A stretch of 64,000 nucleotides of DNA from an uncultured Flavobacterium sp. Its GTDB lineage: Bacteria > Bacteroidota > Bacteroidia > Flavobacteriales > Flavobacteriaceae. Location of the stretch: assembly GCF_963422545.1 (NCBI RefSeq), contig NZ_OY730248.1, positions 104,775 through 168,774 of the forward strand, in the 5' to 3' direction. Below, one piece after another: positions 50,148-57,959 of the stretch (positions are counted from its first letter, which is position 1; each line of letters starts with the position of its first letter). Below the pieces are notes generated by a model that saw only the letters and a list, made by a program, of their open reading frames with translations, did not search any database and was not told where the DNA came from. The position numbers and the translations under genes were made by a program.

Positions 50148-51875
50148 ATGAAACTTTTCACCATTTTCATTTCACTTTTTACAATCACCATTTTCGCTCA
50201 AAACAATAAAAAATATGATACCTTTTTTGAGAAAGGAAACGGAAATCAATCAGCTTCGTATGAAGAAACTATAAAGTATTATAAACTTTTAGCCAATGAT
50301 TTCCCTACGATTCAAATGAAAGAAATGGGCTTGACAGATTCCGGTGAACCTTTGCACATGGTAGTTTATAATCCGGACAAGGAATTTGATTTCGAAAAAA
50401 TCCAGAAAAACAAAGCAATACTTTTTATCAATAACGGAATTCACGCCGGAGAACCTGACGGAATCGACGCAACTATGCAATTCTACAGAGATTTAGCAAT
50501 TGGAAAATTAAAAGCTCCTAAAAACACCGTTTTGGTTACTATTCCGGTTTATAATATTGGTGGCGCTTTAAACCGAAATTCGACTACAAGAGCCAATCAG
50601 GACGGTCCTGAAATTTACGGTTTTAGAGGAAACGCCAGAAACTATGATTTGAACCGTGATTTAATGAAATCAGACACTCGAAATACAAAGAGTTTTGTGG
50701 AAATTTTTCAGAAAATAAATCCTGATGTTTTTATTGATAATCACGTAAGCAACGGATCTGATTATCAATACAAGCTAACTTATATTATGACGCAGCATAA
50801 TAAATTAGGAACCGTTTTGGGCGATTTTATGAATAATGAAATGATGCCCGCTTTGGTCAAAGATTTGCAACAAAAGAAAATTGAAACTACGCCTTATGTA
50901 GACTCTTTTAAAGACACTCCGGACAAAGGTTTTGGACAGTTTGTAGACAGTCCGAGATATACAACGGGTTATACTTCGTTGTTCAATACAATTGGTTTTG
51001 TGGTTGAAACACATATGTTGAAAAAATATGCTGAACGTGTAAAAATGACTTATGAATACACAAAATCGACTTTGGATTTTACAGATGCTAATTATCAAAA
51101 AATCAAAGATCTCCGAATTAAAAACCTGGAACAATATCAGCCTAAAAAATCGTATACTTTAAAATGGGAATTAGACAGTACAAAAGCAACTAAATTTTCA
51201 TTTTTAGGATATGAAGCCGGTTACAAAAAAAGCGAAGCTACAACAGGAAATCGTTTGTACTACGATAGAAATAAACCGTATAAAAAAGATGTTCCATATA
51301 TCAAAGAATTCAAATCAACAAAAGACGTTGTTATACCTTTTGCTTATATCATTCCGCGTGGTTATTGGAATATTATTGACCTTTTGAAGAATAACAATAT
51401 CACCTATTCTCAACTTAAAAAAGATACTATTATTGAGGTTGAAAGCTATAAAATTGCCGATTTTAAAACCGTTTCAAATGCTTACGAAGGGCATTATTTG
51501 CACTACAATACAAGTATAAATTCTAAAGTTGTAAAAATGGCTTTCGCCAAAGGTGACTACCTGGTTCCAACAAATCAAAAAGGAGTAAAATACTTAGTTG
51601 AAGCTTTTGAACCTGAAGGTGTTGATTCGTTTTTTAACTGGAATTTCTTCGATCCTATTTTACAGCAAAAAGAACATTACTCTGAATATATTTTTGAAGA
51701 TACTGCTGCAAAACTCTTAAAAGAAAACCCAACTTTAAAAGCCGAATTAGAATCTAAAAAACAAACTGACGCTGAATTCGCTAAAAACCCTGCAGCACAA
51801 TTAGACTGGATTTACAAACATTCAGTTTATTATGAAAAGGCGCATTTGCAATATCCTGTTTATCGATTGCTTTAG
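50148..51875 (+). CDS. Secreted M14 family zinc carboxypeptidase
   Basis: A 575-residue protein with a Sec signal (MKLFTIFISLFTITIFAQ). The M14 domain covers about residues 35-330. Zinc ligands are His and Glu of NNGIHAGEPDG (HxxE) and the His of FIDNHVSNGSDYQY. The substrate Arg region is NRNSTTRANQDGPEIYGFRGNARNYDLNRD. The remaining C-terminal third is of unknown fold. It probably trims secreted peptides. The frame is open upstream to 50094, but ATG 50148 starts the signal peptide. Confidence 0.9.
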   Translation: MKLFTIFISLFTITIFAQNNKKYDTFFEKGNGNQSASYEETIKYYKLLANDFPTIQMKEMGLTDSGEPLHMVVYNPDKEFDFEKIQKNKAILFINNGIHAGEPDGIDATMQFYRDLAIGKLKAPKNTVLVTIPVYNIGGALNRNSTTRANQDGPEIYGFRGNARNYDLNRDLMKSDTRNTKSFVEIFQKINPDVFIDNHVSNGSDYQYKLTYIMTQHNKLGTVLGDFMNNEMMPALVKDLQQKKIETTPYVDSFKDTPDKGFGQFVDSPRYTTGYTSLFNTIGFVVETHMLKKYAERVKMTYEYTKSTLDFTDANYQKIKDLRIKNLEQYQPKKSYTLKWELDSTKATKFSFLGYEAGYKKSEATTGNRLYYDRNKPYKKDVPYIKEFKSTKDVVIPFAYIIPRGYWNIIDLLKNNNITYSQLKKDTIIEVESYKIADFKTVSNAYEGHYLHYNTSINSKVVKMAFAKGDYLVPTNQKGVKYLVEAFEPEGVDSFFNWNFFDPILQQKEHYSEYIFEDTAAKLLKENPTLKAELESKKQTDAEFAKNPAAQLDWIYKHSVYYEKAHLQYPVYRLL

Positions 51876-51882
51876 TTTTTTT

Positions 51883-51985
51883 TTACCGCAAAGAGCACAA
51901 AGTTTTTTCATTTGGGCTGTGTTTAGAAAACACTAAGATCGCAAAGCTTTACGCGTAGATCTTTGTCAAAGTTTTGAACTTTGAC
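51883..51985. repeat. Degenerate CGCAAAG/CTTTG repeat region
   Basis: ACCGCAAAGAGCACAAAG, CGCAAAGCTTTACGCG and the nested CTTTGTCAAAGTTTTGAACTTTGACAAAG can fold back on themselves. It occupies the spacer after the M14 gene. Confidence 0.5.
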
Positions 51986-52037
51986 AAAGATTAAAACCAA
52001 ACTATCTAGTTATTTTCAAACAATAAAATTTAATAAA

Positions 52038-52547
52038 ATGAATACATCTTTTTATCTTGAAAGCTTTCAAAAAATAATCAACCAGTTAGATTCAAAACTA
52101 TTAGCTGAAAAATCAATTGAAGTTTCAGTTGGAATTTATTTGGATTCTGTTTTTATAAAACTGTACAAAAAATCATGGGCAAGTAATCCTCAGGAACCAC
52201 TAATGTCCGAATCGAGGATTTTCTTTTCGGTTTGGATTAATGATTCGACTATTGAAAAACAAAAAATAATGTACAATATTCATGCATTGAAATTGAGGAA
52301 ACTAAAGGGTTACGCTATACAAAGCCGAAAATTTGCTGAGTTATTTAGAAAAGATTTTAAAGATTATGAAAGCAACTGGCCAAATGTTAGTGTAAATCAT
52401 GGTCCATTAACTTTAATGGAAGGTTGTATAAAACTCGATTTAGAGAACTTTCAGGAAGAAGTTTCAAAACTTGCCAATAACTTTTTAGAGATTGAGTATT
52501 TGGTTGATAATACACTTAATCAGTTTAAACTAGCAATACAAAAATGA
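52038..52547 (+). CDS. Hypothetical protein, first gene of a coupled cluster
   Basis: A 169-residue soluble, mixed alpha/beta protein (FYLESFQKIINQLDSKLLAEKSIEVSVGIYLDSVFIKLYKKSW). No family was recognised. ATG 52038 is chosen over the upstream frame, which runs through repeat DNA. Its stop overlaps the ATG of the next small frame (ATGA). The cluster 52038-53388 is very AT-rich and lies between repeat regions, which marks it as accessory. Confidence 0.6.
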   Translation: MNTSFYLESFQKIINQLDSKLLAEKSIEVSVGIYLDSVFIKLYKKSWASNPQEPLMSESRIFFSVWINDSTIEKQKIMYNIHALKLRKLKGYAIQSRKFAELFRKDFKDYESNWPNVSVNHGPLTLMEGCIKLDLENFQEEVSKLANNFLEIEYLVDNTLNQFKLAIQK

Positions 52548-52666
52548 ACAAAAAATACAACCTTTTTCTCGATGACATAAGAGATGTCAAAATGGTTTAC
52601 AAAAATTTGATAGACGATGATTTTAAAGCTTTAATAATTGAAAATGGACTTCCGGAATTAAAATGA
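52544..52666 (+). pseudogene. Truncated cyclic-phosphate-processing receiver (cREC-like) gene remnant
   Basis: A 40-codon frame encodes NKKYNLFLDDIRDVKMVY followed by DDDFKALIIENGLPELK. Intact proteins of the cREC type start with a near-identical FLDDIR segment, then about 15-20 residues, then a DDF-x-IIENGLPE-like segment leading to FDHDLG. Here the middle is missing, and the FDHDLG half is absent. It overlaps both neighbours by 4 bases, so it may still be translated. I read it as an internally deleted and truncated remnant. The family match is from memory. Confidence 0.5.
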
Positions 52667-53388
52667 TGCTAATAAAATACTTAATCAAAAAGATCCTTAA
52701 GAAAAACACTTTATTGTATTTTCTTTTTTCCATTTCAATATCATTATTTGCTCAAAAAGTTAGTGATGTTCAAAAACTAAAAATAATTAACAAAAATATG
52801 TCAGCTTATAGATTTTATTATTTCAATCATATTGGCTGTGATAATGAACCTATGTCTTTTATAAACTCCTATCTTTTACAAGAAAATGAGGAATATGACA
52901 TAGAAATTGTTAATATTGAAGAGAAATATCCCAATGAATCATTTGAACTTTATAAAGTTGTAAATAATTATTACACCATTTTAAGGAATAGTAACAATAC
53001 TGTTAGTAAAATAAGTTATTACGATGGAAAAACAAACGAGCAAATACTATCAGAAAAAATATTAATCGCATTTGACAAAAAAACTGAAAAGTTAATTTTT
53101 GTGTCAGGAAACGTTTTTAAAAATTGCATTTCAAATGATTTTAATTTAAATAAAAAAGAGCCTAATAGTTTTTTCAATTTTTTATTTTTAAAATTATATA
53201 ACTATTCCATTGAAAACCTAGAATTTATAAAAACAAGAAAAAACTTTTTGTTCTTTAAGGGTTATTCTCAAAGCTTAAAAGATAATGTTTCTATTAAAGT
53301 AAACATAGACGATTTTGATGAAATACAAATTAAAACAACTTATTCATCATGGACAGAAAATGGTAGCTATCATTGGAATATAAAATAA
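52663..53388 (+). CDS. Secreted protein of unknown function
   Basis: A 241-residue protein with a basic N-terminus and hydrophobic segment ending SLFAQ near residue 31, a likely Sec signal. The mature part has many Asn, Tyr and Phe residues and no recognisable motif. One pair of Cys (FNHIGCDNEP and FKNCISND) could form a disulfide. Its start overlaps the remnant upstream. The very high AT content matches the rest of this small cluster. Confidence 0.6.
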   Translation: MMLIKYLIKKILKKNTLLYFLFSISISLFAQKVSDVQKLKIINKNMSAYRFYYFNHIGCDNEPMSFINSYLLQENEEYDIEIVNIEEKYPNESFELYKVVNNYYTILRNSNNTVSKISYYDGKTNEQILSEKILIAFDKKTEKLIFVSGNVFKNCISNDFNLNKKEPNSFFNFLFLKLYNYSIENLEFIKTRKNFLFFKGYSQSLKDNVSIKVNIDDFDEIQIKTTYSSWTENGSYHWNIK

Positions 53389-53454
53389 TTAGTATACTTT
53401 TCAGGGACAGGAACTCAACAATAAAACCGGAATGGAGGTGTTTCAGCTCCCCCA

Positions 53455-53546
53455 CTAGCGCGAGTGTCCCGCTCGTGCCAGTTCCTAAAACTTTAATATT
53501 TGAATTGATTTTGATTGCATTCACGAGCGGGACGCTCGCGCTAGCG
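53455..53546. repeat. Inverted pair of GC-rich hairpin repeats
   Basis: CTAGCGCGAGTGTCCCGCTC (from 53455, running to 53479) is the inverse of 53522-53546 (CACGAGCGGGACGCTCGCGC onward), with 42 AT-rich bases between. Each unit is itself a hairpin. A single related unit lies at 1226-1260. Confidence 0.6.
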
Positions 53547-53590
53547 AAAAAACTGAAATCTTAAACAAAAATTAAAGACAAAGTGTAGCT

Positions 53591-53640
53591 TTGCGTGAGG
53601 GATAGAAGCTAGCTGCCGAAGCAGCGCGGATAGCCCGACA
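53591..53640 (+). repeat. Structured intergenic element, copy D (short form)
   Basis: GCGTGAGGGATAGAAGC, a hairpin GCTGCCGAAGCAGC and GCGGATAGCCCGACA. The GGATAGAAGC and GCGGATAGC boxes match copies A-C. The end CCCGACAG resembles the REP arm of the RAYT locus. Confidence 0.55.
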
Positions 53641-53651
53641 GTATTTAAAAA

Positions 53652-53690
53652 AAGACCTAATGAACACAAAGTTGATTAGGTCTTTTTTTT
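53652..53690. terminator. Intrinsic terminator
   Basis: The stem AAGACCTAAT / ATTAGGTCTT is followed by a run of eight T. The 394-base gap 53389-53782 thus holds the GC-rich pair, element D and this terminator. Confidence 0.8.
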
Positions 53691-53782
53691 AATGGTGGCA
53701 CGTCCAAAATTAAATCTCAAATTTAAAATTCCAAATTCCAATAGAAAAATTCATTTCTAATATAAATTGGAATTTTATATTA

Positions 53783-54385
53783 TTATTTCAATTGTTTTTC
53801 CTCTTCAAACAACAATTTTATGTTTTCGTAAGAGTTTTTTAGGGCTTCTTTGATTTGTTCGGGGTTTAACCAGGCTACTTTTTCGATCCCTTCTTCGGCT
53901 TGACCTTGTGGGGTTCCTTCAAAATCTGAATACATTTCGAACCAATGTGTGATTTTGAGTTTGTATTTTCCGTTGCGTTTGAAAACGTGATAGGTTTTTT
54001 GAAGTTTATTGGTGATTCTAAGTTTATTTACTCCGGTTTCTTCTTCGACCTCGCGCATTGCGGTAGCTTCAATCTCCTCACCTTTCTCGATTCCGCCTTT
54101 TGGCAGGTCCCATTTTCCGTTTCTGAAGATGAATAAAACTTCGCCTTTTTTGTTGTACACAAAACCTCCTCCCGCTTTACTTACAGGAATTTTGGCTTTT
54201 AATGTCTTCATTATTTCCTTTTCGTCAGGATGATATAAATAAGCCTTTTGAATTTTATTTTGAAATATTTTCACTATAAGCTGCTCGATATCAATACTCT
54301 CTAATAGGAATAATTGAAAATTAGTCTCTCTTGAGATTTCATTTGTCAAAAAAAGTGGTTTGTCGTTCACAAAAACTTTATACAT
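53783..54385 (-). CDS. NUDIX hydrolase
   Basis: A 200-residue protein. An N-terminal segment (about 1-70) of unknown fold precedes the NUDIX domain. The NUDIX box is GGIEKGEEIEATAMREVEEETGV, near residues 116-138, with all the metal-binding Glu in place. NUDIX enzymes hydrolyse nucleoside diphosphates linked to another group; the substrate is not readable. Its start codon lies only 7 bases from the pyrE start on the other strand, inside the -7 element of pyrE. Confidence 0.9.
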   Translation of the reverse strand: MYKVFVNDKPLFLTNEISRETNFQLFLLESIDIEQLIVKIFQNKIQKAYLYHPDEKEIMKTLKAKIPVSKAGGGFVYNKKGEVLFIFRNGKWDLPKGGIEKGEEIEATAMREVEEETGVNKLRITNKLQKTYHVFKRNGKYKLKITHWFEMYSDFEGTPQGQAEEGIEKVAWLNPEQIKEALKNSYENIKLLFEEEKQLK

Positions 54386-54388
54386 TTG
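54360..54388 (+). promoter_or_regulatory. Strong candidate promoter of pyrE (TTG-N18-TACATTTG)
   Basis: TTG at 54360-54362 is followed after 18 bases by TACATTTG at 54381-54388, a complete Bacteroidota promoter. It lies within the start of the NUDIX gene. Transcription would begin at or very near the pyrE ATG, giving a leaderless mRNA. Confidence 0.6.
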
Positions 54389-54392
54389 TACT

Positions 54393-55037
54393 ATGATTTT
54401 TAATAAAGATACTGCCGAAAAAACAGCCGAATTGCTTTTGCAAATAAATGCAATTAAATTGAATCCAGAAAATCCTTTTACGTGGGCTTCTGGCTGGAAA
54501 TCTCCTATTTATTGTGATAATAGGTTAATTCTTTCATTTCCGAGCATCCGAAATTACGTTCGTGATGAGTTCGCGAAAAATATTGAGAAACAATTCGGAA
54601 AACCAGATGTAATTGCCGGTGTTGCTACAGGTGCCATTGGTATTGGAATTCTTGTTGCCGAAAGCCTTGGATTGCCATTTGTATATGTGCGTCCGGAAGC
54701 AAAAAAACACGGAAGACAGAACCAAGTTGAAGGTTTTTTACAAAAAGGTCAAAACGTAGTTGTCGTCGAAGATTTAATTAGTACCGGAAACAGCAGTTTG
54801 ATGGCTGTGGAAGCTTTGCGCAACGAAGGTGCTAATATTAAAGGTATGGCGGCGATTTTTACATATGGCTTTGGTGTTGCCGAAGAAAACTTTAAAAATG
54901 CTAATATCGATTTGTATACGTTAAGTAATTACGAAAACTTATTAGAATTAGCGGTTCAAAAACAATATATTACTGAAGAGCAACAATCTACTTTGCAGGA
55001 ATGGAACGCAATTCCATCGACTTGGGGACAAGACTAG
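54393..55037 (+). CDS. pyrE: Orotate phosphoribosyltransferase
   Basis: A 214-residue enzyme that makes orotidine-5'-phosphate from orotate and PRPP in pyrimidine synthesis. The motifs are FTWASGWKSPIYCDNR near residue 29, GVATGAIGIGILVAESL, the catalytic loop VRPEAKKHGRQNQVEG and the PRPP-binding VVVVEDLISTGNSS near 127. The frame extends 11 codons upstream through the promoter; ATG 54393 is the usual N-terminus. It is divergent from the NUDIX gene with 7 bases between start codons. Confidence 0.96.
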   Translation: MIFNKDTAEKTAELLLQINAIKLNPENPFTWASGWKSPIYCDNRLILSFPSIRNYVRDEFAKNIEKQFGKPDVIAGVATGAIGIGILVAESLGLPFVYVRPEAKKHGRQNQVEGFLQKGQNVVVVEDLISTGNSSLMAVEALRNEGANIKGMAAIFTYGFGVAEENFKNANIDLYTLSNYENLLELAVQKQYITEEQQSTLQEWNAIPSTWGQD

Positions 55038-55128
55038 TGATTTTAGATTTTAGATTTTAGATTTTATTAAAAAATCGCTTCGCTCTTTTTTGGAATTTAG
55101 AATTTAAAAAAAATTGGAATTTATTTTC

Positions 55129-55201
55129 AATACAGCTTTGTGAACTTTGCGCAATTAATAGACAAAGCTTAGAAAAAAACCTTGCGCCCTTTGCGGTTAA
55201 A
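55129..55201. repeat. Degenerate CTTTGCG repeat region
   Basis: AGCTTTGTGAACTTTGCGC, GACAAAGCTTAG and CCTTGCGCCCTTTGCGG lie between pyrE and the SRPBCC gene. Confidence 0.5.
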
Positions 55202-55219
55202 TAAAAAACAAAAAAATAT

Positions 55220-55612
55220 ATGAACTTAGAAAGTCCAAAAGTTACTGTTCAGAAATCAGCTCAAGATTTATTTGATTTATTGACTGATGTTAAGAATTTT
55301 GAAAAATTAATGCCGGAGAATATTGCTAAATTTGAAGTGATTGGCGAGGATGCTTTTATTTTTGGATTGAAAGGTATGCCGGAAATAAAACTAAAAATGA
55401 AGGAAAAAGTAGCTCCAAATAAAATTGTTTTGGGAGCTGCAAGTGATAAACTTCCGTTTACTTTGGTTTCGAATATCGATAGTGTTTCTGATACTGAAAG
55501 TGCTGTTCAACTTAAATTTGAAGGAGAATTTAACCCAATGATGGCAATGATGATCAAAGGACCTATTAGCAAATTCATTGAGACTTTGGCAACTAATATG
55601 ACAAAATTATAA
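55220..55612 (+). CDS. SRPBCC (START-like) family protein
   Basis: A 130-residue protein of the helix-grip fold: PKVTVQKSAQDLFDLLTDVKNFEKLMPENIAKFEVIG at the N-terminus, beta strands in the middle and a C-terminal helix GPISKFIETLATNMTKL that would close the hydrophobic cavity. Such proteins bind lipids, polyketides or other hydrophobic ligands. The ligand is unknown. This family often follows pyrE in flavobacteria, and it lies about 180 bases downstream here. Confidence 0.85.
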   Translation: MNLESPKVTVQKSAQDLFDLLTDVKNFEKLMPENIAKFEVIGEDAFIFGLKGMPEIKLKMKEKVAPNKIVLGAASDKLPFTLVSNIDSVSDTESAVQLKFEGEFNPMMAMMIKGPISKFIETLATNMTKL

Positions 55613-55647
55613 TTATTGATTATTAATTCTCGAATTACATAGAATTT

Positions 55648-55679
55648 AAAAGCCTGATTTAACGATCGGGCTTTTTTTT
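55648..55679 (+). terminator. Intrinsic terminator
   Basis: The stem AAAAGCCTGAT / ATCGGGCTTTT has a loop of TTAACG and ends in a T-run. Confidence 0.75.
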
Positions 55680-55681
55680 GA

Positions 55682-55797
55682 TTTGCCACTAAGGCGCTAA
55701 GACGCAAAGAAAATTAAACTTTACTCTCGAAGCCTCGAGACTGCGCCCTTGCGAGATTATTGTAAAAAACTTTGTGCCTTTGCGGCTTAGTGGCAAA
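55682..55797. repeat. Intergenic element with TTTGCCACTAAG / CTTAGTGGCAAA ends
   Basis: The ends are perfectly complementary over 12 nt. The interior carries CGCTAAGACGCAAAG facing CTTTGTGCCTTTGCGG, and CTCGAAGCCTCGAG. It combines the CGCAAAG repeats with the GCCAC-bounded family. Confidence 0.65.
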
Positions 55798-55898
55798 ACC
55801 CCCGATTCATCCTCAAAAAAATACAACTCAGAACTATTAATTATTGTAAGATAAATTATTGACCGAAGTTTGATCCATTAACTAACAAAACCTAAAAA

Positions 55899-56555
55899 AT
55901 GGAAGCAACTATCAAGATCTTAATTTATATTCACGCCTTCTTTGGAGGAATTGGACTTATTACCGGAATTGGAAGTGTTTTGGTCAAAAAAGGTGGATCA
56001 TTGCATAAGAAAATGGGTGAACTATTTTCTATAGGAATGATAACAAGTTCACTAATTTCAATTCCTATTTGCTGGATGCCTAAACATCAGAATATATTTT
56101 TATTCCTGATTGGATTATTTACCATTTATCTGGTTATTTCGGGAAATCGATTTTTAAGTTTTAAACGTAAAACAAAAGCCGATTTTATGGATAAATTAAT
56201 TTCAGGAAGTATGTTATTCTTTTCTGTAATAATGATTTCGATTGGGTTATATTGTCAATTGAATGCTGTTGAAAATGGTATTTTGTTTACTTTTTTTGGT
56301 GGTTTTGGGCTTTATATGACGGTTAAAGATTTTATGTTTTTCAGAGATCTTTCTGTTTCAAATAAAAACTGGCTTTCTAAACACATCGGAAAAATGATTG
56401 GGGCATTAATCGCATCAATAACAGCATTTATTATTGCAGGAATTGGTATTGGAAATGTAATTTCATGGATGACACCTTCTATTCTAGGAACTATTTATAT
56501 TTTTTATTGGAATAGAAAAATAGCTCCAAAACCAATAAAAGTAGTAAAGGTTTAA
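55899..56555 (+). CDS. Integral membrane protein, DUF2306-like
   Basis: A 218-residue protein with seven predicted membrane helices. The N-terminal IYIHAFFGGIGLITGIGSVLVKKGGSLHKKMGELFSIGMI, with the conserved His pair (IHA and LHKK), resembles the DUF2306/YozB-like group. Another His lies in WLSKHIGKMIGALIAS. The His residues may bind heme or metal, but this is not shown. The function is unknown, and the gene is isolated between repeats. Confidence 0.75.
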   Translation: MEATIKILIYIHAFFGGIGLITGIGSVLVKKGGSLHKKMGELFSIGMITSSLISIPICWMPKHQNIFLFLIGLFTIYLVISGNRFLSFKRKTKADFMDKLISGSMLFFSVIMISIGLYCQLNAVENGILFTFFGGFGLYMTVKDFMFFRDLSVSNKNWLSKHIGKMIGALIASITAFIIAGIGIGNVISWMTPSILGTIYIFYWNRKIAPKPIKVVKV

Positions 56556-56562
56556 AATTTTG

Positions 56563-56650
56563 TTTCACGCAGATTTTGCAGATTGAGCAGATTTACACTG
56601 ATTATTCTAATTAAAAAATCATTCTAATCTGTATAATCTGTGGCAAAAAA
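56563..56650. repeat. Intergenic element with CACGCAGATT / AATCTGTGGCAAAAAA ends
   Basis: CAGATT units at the left (CACGCAGATTTTGCAGATTG) face AATCTG units at the right (AATCTGTATAATCTGTGGC). It is the sister of 641-712. Confidence 0.6.
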
Positions 56651-56738
56651 ATTAGAAACAAGTTAGACGCACTGCTGTGCGTCTCTACGTTAAATCAACC
56701 TTAGAACCTTAGCAACTCAGAACCTCAGAACCTTTTTC

Positions 56739-57479
56739 CTAATAAAGCATCTGAACTTCTTTAATATCAAATTCTGAAACTGAATCGTCTTCTAATAAAA
56801 TTTGAATTTTTCCAACTGAAGAAACGCCTTGAATGATTCCCATGAAATTTTGCCCCGAGGTTTCGGGATCTAGGTTTTTGAATGGCATTGGAACTCCTTT
56901 TCGGAATAATGTCTCAAAATAAGTCGCCCAGAAACTCTCTGAATTAGTTTTCCATAATTCGATTTTTTCTTTCATTTTTTCGACGATTAAAACTGGCAGT
57001 GCATCTTTATCAAAAGTATTTCCGGCAATGACCGCCAAGGACGATGCATTTGGCAAATGATCAAAATTAGTTTGGTTGACATTTAGTCCTAACCCGACAA
57101 CTGACACGATTCTGCCATCACTTTTTATAGTATTTTCGATTAATATGCCACCAATTTTCTTATTGTATGACATAATGTCGTTTGGCCATTTTATACTTAA
57201 ATCAGAAATATTCAATGTTTTTAAAACCTCTATAACTGCTAATGAAACTACTATGCTGAGATTAAAAACCTGTTCATTATTATATAGAAATTCCTTTACC
57301 AAGACACTCATAATTAAGTTTTTACCTGATTCTGACTGCCACTTCGCTCCCATTTGTCCCTTTCCTTTTGTCTGATTTTCAGCTGTTACGACGGTGAAAT
57401 TATCAAGTTCATCCTGGCTTGACAATGATTTTAAGAAATCATTTGTTGAATCTATGGCATCGAGTTTGATTAGTTTCAT
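56739..57479 (-). CDS. birA: Biotin--[acetyl-CoA-carboxylase] ligase (no HTH domain)
   Basis: A 246-residue enzyme that activates biotin and attaches it to the biotin carrier of acyl-CoA carboxylases. The biotin-binding motif is ENQTKGKGQMGAKWQSESGKNLIMS (GRGRxGRxW variant) near residue 35, followed by LSIKWPNDIMSYNKKIGGILIEN and VVGLGLNVNQT. The C-terminal domain is short. It lacks the N-terminal DNA-binding domain of E. coli BirA, so it is an enzyme only. Divergent from rsfS. Confidence 0.95.
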   Translation of the reverse strand: MKLIKLDAIDSTNDFLKSLSSQDELDNFTVVTAENQTKGKGQMGAKWQSESGKNLIMSVLVKEFLYNNEQVFNLSIVVSLAVIEVLKTLNISDLSIKWPNDIMSYNKKIGGILIENTIKSDGRIVSVVGLGLNVNQTNFDHLPNASSLAVIAGNTFDKDALPVLIVEKMKEKIELWKTNSESFWATYFETLFRKGVPMPFKNLDPETSGQNFMGIIQGVSSVGKIQILLEDDSVSEFDIKEVQMLY

Positions 57480-57572
57480 TTAAGTAATTTAAATAACTTA
57501 ATTTAATATTTTGTTAAGGACCAAAAATAATCACAAAATTTGGTAACTTTACAAATTCATATAAAATAATTC

Positions 57573-57944
57573 ATGGCGAAAAAGACTATTAATAATGATG
57601 TTCTATTGGCGAACATAATCAAAGGAATTGAAGAAGTAAAAGGAAATGATATCGATATTCTTGACTTAAGAGAAATAGACACTGCTGTTTGTGACTATTT
57701 TGTTATTTGCAACGGAAGCTCAAATACTCAAGTTAACGCCATTGTAAACTCAATTCAAAAAACAGTATCTAAAGACTTAAAAGATAAACCTTGGCACGTA
57801 GAAGGAACCGATAATGCAGAATGGGTTCTGATGGATTATGTGCATATCGTGGTACATGTTTTCCAGAAACACATTCGTGAATACTATAATATCGAAAGCC
57901 TTTGGGGTGACGCCAAAATAACTACAATCGAAAACAAATACTAA
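57573..57944 (+). CDS. rsfS: Ribosome silencing factor RsfS
   Basis: A 123-residue DUF143 protein: LREIDTAVCDYFVICNGSSNTQVNAIVNSIQKTV and KPWHVEGTDNAEWVLMDYVHIVVHVFQKHIREYYNIESLWGDA are diagnostic. It binds ribosomal protein L14 and stops subunit joining under starvation. It is 15 bases upstream of ftsH, a typical flavobacterial pairing, so the two are probably co-transcribed. Confidence 0.95.
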   Translation: MAKKTINNDVLLANIIKGIEEVKGNDIDILDLREIDTAVCDYFVICNGSSNTQVNAIVNSIQKTVSKDLKDKPWHVEGTDNAEWVLMDYVHIVVHVFQKHIREYYNIESLWGDAKITTIENKY

Positions 57945-57959
57945 AGAAAATTTTTTCTA

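Noticed and set aside
53373..53564. 63-codon frame across the GC-rich inverted repeats
   Set aside because: It is made of repeat sequence and has a mirror frame on the other strand, as expected from an inverted repeat.
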